From Oasisia sp. SBJ-2009 (Eukaryota; Annelida; Polychaeta; Sabellida; Siboglinidae): a DNA stretch of 64,000 nucleotides. Positions within the stretch are counted from its first letter, which is position 1. The number at the start of each line of letters is the position of its first letter. Under the pieces are notes generated by a model. It was not told the origin of the DNA and did not search any database. It was given only the letters and a program-made list of their open reading frames with translations. The stretch is from the NCBI GenBank assembly GCA_964017155.1, contig OZ024861.1, positions 34,285,193 to 34,349,192 on the forward strand, in the 5' to 3' direction. Below, piece by piece: positions 63,629-64,000 of this stretch. Position numbers and translations under genes: made by a program.

Positions 63629-64000
63629 GTAAGTTGCAGCAGAACCTTTATATAATTGCTACTAGCTTACTGTCAGAGGATTATAAGCAAACACAAGGTC
63701 AATCAACAAAAATATGGTATGAGTAACAATCAAATATCTGTAGTAATGTATATGGATAACTTACATAGATGTAAGTACATCTTAATATAGAAGAAAATAT
63801 TTGTGGCACTTACACAAGAGACGTTATAGTGGAACTCAGATCAGTGTCGAGAAAAGAACAACAACAATTATAATTGTGTAAGTTACAGCAGCACTTTTAA
63901 TTCTTTTGTCAAAGGTCTAACTGGCTTATGGCATGTGCATGCACCCTTCACGGAATCAATCCCGTTTTAAAAGTGGGGGGACGGGGGACCAATTTATATA
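63629..64000. other. Start of intron 15
   Basis: Ends with a partial repeat R, first half (GTCAAAGGTCTAACTGGCTT, ATGGCATGTGCATGC) cut by the window edge. No exon seen. Confidence 0.5.

Overview
This is animal nuclear DNA, most likely from a marine invertebrate; I cannot name the phylum. The evidence is an intron-rich, AT-rich layout with GT-AG splice sites, and a transposon mix (CR1-, L2- and Jockey/RTE-like LINEs, a DIRS element, a Penelope-like element, Gypsy remnants, hAT-like and TA-target DNA elements) typical of invertebrate genomes. There are no operons, no rRNA and no tRNA that I can support.

The only host gene I can support runs on the plus strand from about 5.6 kb to beyond the right edge. 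Fifteen exons encode fourteen fibronectin type III (FN3) domains, about 1,279 residues. Thirteen domains are single exons bounded by phase-1 introns. Domain 12 is split by an 11.8-kb phase-2 intron, and its second exon (56011-56129) is only 119 nt, so simple ORF listing misses it. No signal peptide, transmembrane segment or enzyme domain is visible, so the window is an interior slice of a large extracellular or receptor protein. An R3-type receptor tyrosine phosphatase or a tenascin-like protein is possible but not shown.

The array grew by local duplication. Domains 1-5 form one closely related group, domains 7-9 another, and domains 10-14 are diverged. Domains 1 and 4 sit in near-identical 1.47-kb blocks 13,114 bp apart. 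Domains 7 and 8 were copied with their introns, and the 38-bp minisatellite between them then expanded to about 36 units. Domains 8 and 9 are identical over about 237 bp while their introns are unrelated, which points to exon-limited conversion. Many introns also carry the same-strand copies of a long repeat I call R, either a dispersed repeat or relics of the ancestral intron.

The rest is mobile DNA. 0-5 kb: a dispersed repeat with a 453-bp TA-flanked MITE, then an L2-like LINE. 8-12 kb: a Gypsy fragment, a second copy of the repeat with the empty MITE site, and a 1,078-bp hAT-like element. 14.7-17.8 kb: a Gypsy fragment, a GA-rich satellite and LINE 5' parts. 24-25.6 kb: a DIRS remnant. 31.1-31.7 kb: a CR1 remnant. 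44.2-55.7 kb (intron of domain 12): a LINE, a nearly full-length DIRS element carrying a Penelope-like insertion, and a CR1 LINE carrying a 2.4-kb DNA transposon with about 400-bp inverted repeats and an unfamiliar transposase-like gene. 58.4-59.5 kb: a TA-flanked element with an empty-site relative in the window. 60.6-62.0 kb: another CR1 copy.
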